The position numbers were made by a program, and so were the translations under genes. A stretch of DNA of 64,000 bases, taken from the NCBI RefSeq assembly GCF_000710615.1, contig NZ_JDTH01000002.1:1728082-1792081 (forward strand). The letters are read 5' to 3'. How positions within the stretch are numbered: position 1 is the stretch's first letter; every line of letters begins with the position of its first letter. A model generated the notes under the pieces. It was given only the letters and a program-made list of their open reading frames with translations. It was not told where the DNA came from and ran no database searches. This stretch comes from Haladaptatus cibarius D43 (lineage in GTDB: Archaea; Halobacteriota; Halobacteria; Halobacteriales; Haladaptataceae). This document shows positions 61,788-64,000 of this stretch, piece by piece.

Positions 61788-63161
61788 ATGATTTGGAATA
61801 TGGAGCGTTTCCGTCTCCGGACGATTTCCCTCCTCATTCTCGTCTTTCTCGTGGCGACGCCAACAATAGCGGCACCCCCTCCACAGTCCGTCTGCGAACC
61901 GTGTGGAGAGGGATTCAGTGAGGCCGCGACGTGGTACGGCCAGGATACCAACCTCGTAAACGAGACGGCGACGGGCGTCGAACACAGCACCGTCACTGTT
62001 CGCGTCTACGAGAACGAAACCGCCATCTGGACGGTGAGAAATCAGCTCATGAGCGAGCGTGCGGTTCGATACTTCCGAAACAACCACGACGCCTTCACCG
62101 AAATCACCGAAAGTGCCGAAGGCTACAGCGATATACACTTTTTCTCTGCGAAAATCGTCGGCAGTGACACGGCCGTCCTCCGCTACCGGAGCGACGAGCA
62201 GGTCGTCCGAACGCGTGGCGACACCCTCCGATTCGATGGCTTCCGCGAGATAGGGACGAGAAGGATTTCCGACTTAGGTGCCGACGAAATGACCGTTATC
62301 GGGCCGTCAGGAACTCACATCACGCGCGCACCGAGCGACGCGACGGTGCGCGGGAACGAACTGGAACTCACCGAATACGACGGCGGGAGGGGCAACGGCC
62401 CGTTCGTCACCTTCACGCAGTCCGGCGGCGTGGCCGGAGAATTTTGGAGTTTCGTCTCGGTTTCGGAAACACTCGCTGACAACGTGATTCGAAACCTGCT
62501 CCTCAACGTTCTCTTGCCCGCTGTTTCCTTACTGGCGTTTCTCGTGGGATTCGTGTGGCTCAGCGAAAAAACCGTGAAGCGCGACGAGCGGACGGCAAAA
62601 TGTCTCGCGGGAATCGTCATGGCACTCGGTGTCCTGACGCTTTTCTTCGGATTACTCGGAATCGCGGACGGCGGTAGCTTCGCCTCAGGAATCGTCATCG
62701 CAGGCAGTGCGTACACCGTGCTGGCACTCCTGACCTTCGCGGACGTTCGTCCGACGCTCCCCCGCGTTGCAGGTGGCGTCCTCCTCGCGTGGGGAGCAGG
62801 CATAGCGATACTGTTTGCCAGCGCCATCGCCGTCGATAGTTACGTCGTGTCGGGACTGCTCGCGCTTGATTACTACGCCGTCAACAACTTCATGTTCGCC
62901 GCGTTTTCCAGCCTCTTTCTGCTCTCGATGGCCGTCGTGGGTTATGCGGTCAGCGACCCGCGATACCGGCGGGTTGCAATTGCCCTCCCACCGACGATGC
63001 TGGCGGTTTCGCTTGCGATGGCTAGACCGATCACGTACGTCGGAACGTCGCTTTATACCCTCTATTCGCTCCTGTTCGTCGGCGTAATTCTGGTCGCTGT
63101 CACCTTCGTCGGGATTCCGGCATTTCTACTCGGCAGGATGATTCCGGCGGAAAAATCGTAG
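61788..63161 (+). CDS. exported-domain membrane protein, unknown function
   Basis: A 457-residue protein with a Sec-type signal (ISLLILVFLVATPTIAA), an extracellular domain of about 220 residues with CEPCGEGF near the start and TVTVRVYENETAIWTVRNQ, then seven or eight membrane helices from residue 240 to the end. The external domain resembles haloarchaeal surface proteins that carry a Cys pair. ATG 61788 or 61800 may be the start. It converges on truD with 15 nt between. Confidence 0.7.
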   Translation: MIWNMERFRLRTISLLILVFLVATPTIAAPPPQSVCEPCGEGFSEAATWYGQDTNLVNETATGVEHSTVTVRVYENETAIWTVRNQLMSERAVRYFRNNHDAFTEITESAEGYSDIHFFSAKIVGSDTAVLRYRSDEQVVRTRGDTLRFDGFREIGTRRISDLGADEMTVIGPSGTHITRAPSDATVRGNELELTEYDGGRGNGPFVTFTQSGGVAGEFWSFVSVSETLADNVIRNLLLNVLLPAVSLLAFLVGFVWLSEKTVKRDERTAKCLAGIVMALGVLTLFFGLLGIADGGSFASGIVIAGSAYTVLALLTFADVRPTLPRVAGGVLLAWGAGIAILFASAIAVDSYVVSGLLALDYYAVNNFMFAAFSSLFLLSMAVVGYAVSDPRYRRVAIALPPTMLAVSLAMARPITYVGTSLYTLYSLLFVGVILVAVTFVGIPAFLLGRMIPAEKS

Positions 63162-63176
63162 TCACGATGAGTCACT

Positions 63177-64000
63177 TTACCCCATATCGAGCGGGTCGGA
63201 TTTCAGAAACTCCCGCAGGAAGACGGTCGCATACGACCCCGAGGGAAGCGAAAATTCGAACGACAGCGGGTCGTGTCCCACAGTGCAGTCGGTTCGAACC
63301 AGAATCGCCCGGCGGGTGCCGGTTGAATGAAATTCTCCCGGCGAGTTGAAATCGGTCGGTTCGAGGGCTACGTCGGCAAGAATTTCGCGTTCGATTTCGC
63401 CTTGTTCACCCTCCGCGAGTTCGGTTTCCGTGCCGACGAGTGGCGCGGTGACGAACGCTCGACCGCGCTTGCAGTGGCGTTCGATGGTTTTTACGCGGTT
63501 TTCGGTTACCTTCTGTTCTCTGCTCATATCCGGCATGAACAGGCCGTCAACCTCCTCGGCGAAACAGACAACGTCGCCAGCGACCGGTTTGTCGAATGGA
63601 AGCCCGCGTTCCAGTCGCTCGCTCAGGATTCGGTTGAAGATGTACGACTGGGCCGCGTTCACGAGCAATCGCTGGAGATTCGTCGGGAGCGATTCCAGCG
63701 CATCGCGGAAATCCTCCGGTTCGGTACCGCCGTTTTCCACGAGTCGGTGAGCCATCGAGCGTTCGAATCCGAGTCGTCTCGGAAGCGCGTCGAGGACGGC
63801 GTCCCAATCAGGTGCGACTTCTTCGACGCGCTTTCGGGCGGTTTGCGTGTCTTCCGGTTCCGTTTCGAACGGATTGCCCACGTAGGCCATCACGGCGTCT
63901 TCCCACTCGCCGCGAACGATGTGTAGGCCGACTTCGTGCGTGATGGGCCGCAAACTGCCGAACCGTTGCTGACCGAAGAAGTTCGGCACCGCGACGCCGT
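63177..64000 (-). CDS. truD: tRNA pseudouridine synthase D, C-terminal part (runs off the right edge)
   Basis: Makes pseudouridine 13 in tRNA (TruD/Pus7 family). The frame is open to the window edge, so the N-terminal part with the catalytic Asp lies outside. The visible part has [18 protein letters not shown] (the family's NxxG-QRFG motif), then the long TruD insertion and [18 protein letters not shown], and the C-terminal [25 protein letters not shown]. The GTG at 63989 is an internal Val codon and not the start. Confidence 0.94.
   Translation of the reverse strand, partial: GVAVPNFFGQQRFGSLRPITHEVGLHIVRGEWEDAVMAYVGNPFETEPEDTQTARKRVEEVAPDWDAVLDALPRRLGFERSMAHRLVENGGTEPEDFRDALESLPTNLQRLLVNAAQSYIFNRILSERLERGLPFDKPVAGDVVCFAEEVDGLFMPDMSREQKVTENRVKTIERHCKRGRAFVTAPLVGTETELAEGEQGEIEREILADVALEPTDFNSPGEFHSTGTRRAILVRTDCTVGHDPLSFEFSLPSGSYATVFLREFLKSDPLDMG

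Overview
The window is a stretch of a haloarchaeal chromosome (class Halobacteria). The evidence is GC-rich genes with acidic protein products, twin-arginine signal peptides on most exported proteins, Bat-type HTH regulators, DUF7344-type winged helices, small zinc-ribbon proteins, and archaeal informational genes (RPL37Ae, RpoP, Pcc1, prefoldin beta, RLI/ABCE1, DUF2070, FAU-1, class I CCA-adding enzyme). The genus cannot be fixed from the sequence. Both ends cut a gene: leuS on the left (C-terminal part missing) and truD on the right (N-terminal part missing).

Layout. 0-4 kb: leuS, a HEAT-repeat protein, and an iron-siderophore binding lipoprotein whose promoter carries two palindromic DtxR/Idr-type operators. 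4.1-6.5 kb: an AT-rich 2.3 kb segment bounded by a 15-bp direct repeat, one copy of which is the 3' end of a tRNA with anticodon CAU. It looks like a small decayed integrated element holding a membrane protein and a twice-frameshifted Tat-exported protein. 6.6-16.7 kb: tRNA-Asn, CCA enzyme, UvrD-family helicase, an M32 carboxypeptidase, membrane proteins, bacterial-type riboflavin synthase and a PrsW-like protease. 16.8-26.3 kb: a nested inverted repeat upstream of the ribonuclease FAU-1 gene, NifU-like protein, exported LVIVD-repeat protein, ROK kinase, UspA, SDR, LURP-one-like protein and an ABC exporter. 26.4-27.1 kb: an AT-rich single-gene insertion encoding a TIGR02391/Ymh (Abi-like) protein. 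27.2-36.4 kb: uvrA, a geranylgeranyl-reductase-like flavoprotein, a GH18 chitinase-like protein, a second M32 carboxypeptidase and an M20 peptidase.

36.4-39.5 kb is a second AT-rich accessory island: an (AT)15 tract, a Tat-exported trypsin-like protease, a membrane-anchored HTH regulator divergent from a lipoprotein. 39.5-44.9 kb carries a PIN-ATPase-KH protein, an EMC6-like membrane protein and RLI. 45-57 kb holds an arylsulfotransferase-like protein, a cytochrome P450 divergent from a Bat-type regulator, archaemetzincin divergent from a UPF0146 protein, a metal-binding chaperone, methyltransferase, HAD hydrolase, PKD protein, GMP synthase glutaminase subunit, DUF2070 and a berberine-bridge-like flavoprotein. 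57.5-61.7 kb is an informational cluster (prefoldin beta and DUF3194; RPL37Ae, RpoP and Pcc1) split by a Bat-type regulator and a divergent SDR.

No CRISPR array, intact transposase, rRNA or replication origin was seen. The strongest unexpected signals are the tRNA-bounded cryptic element, the paired iron operators, the structured element before fau-1 and the two AT-rich insertions. None of them can be shown from this sequence alone to be a complete new system.
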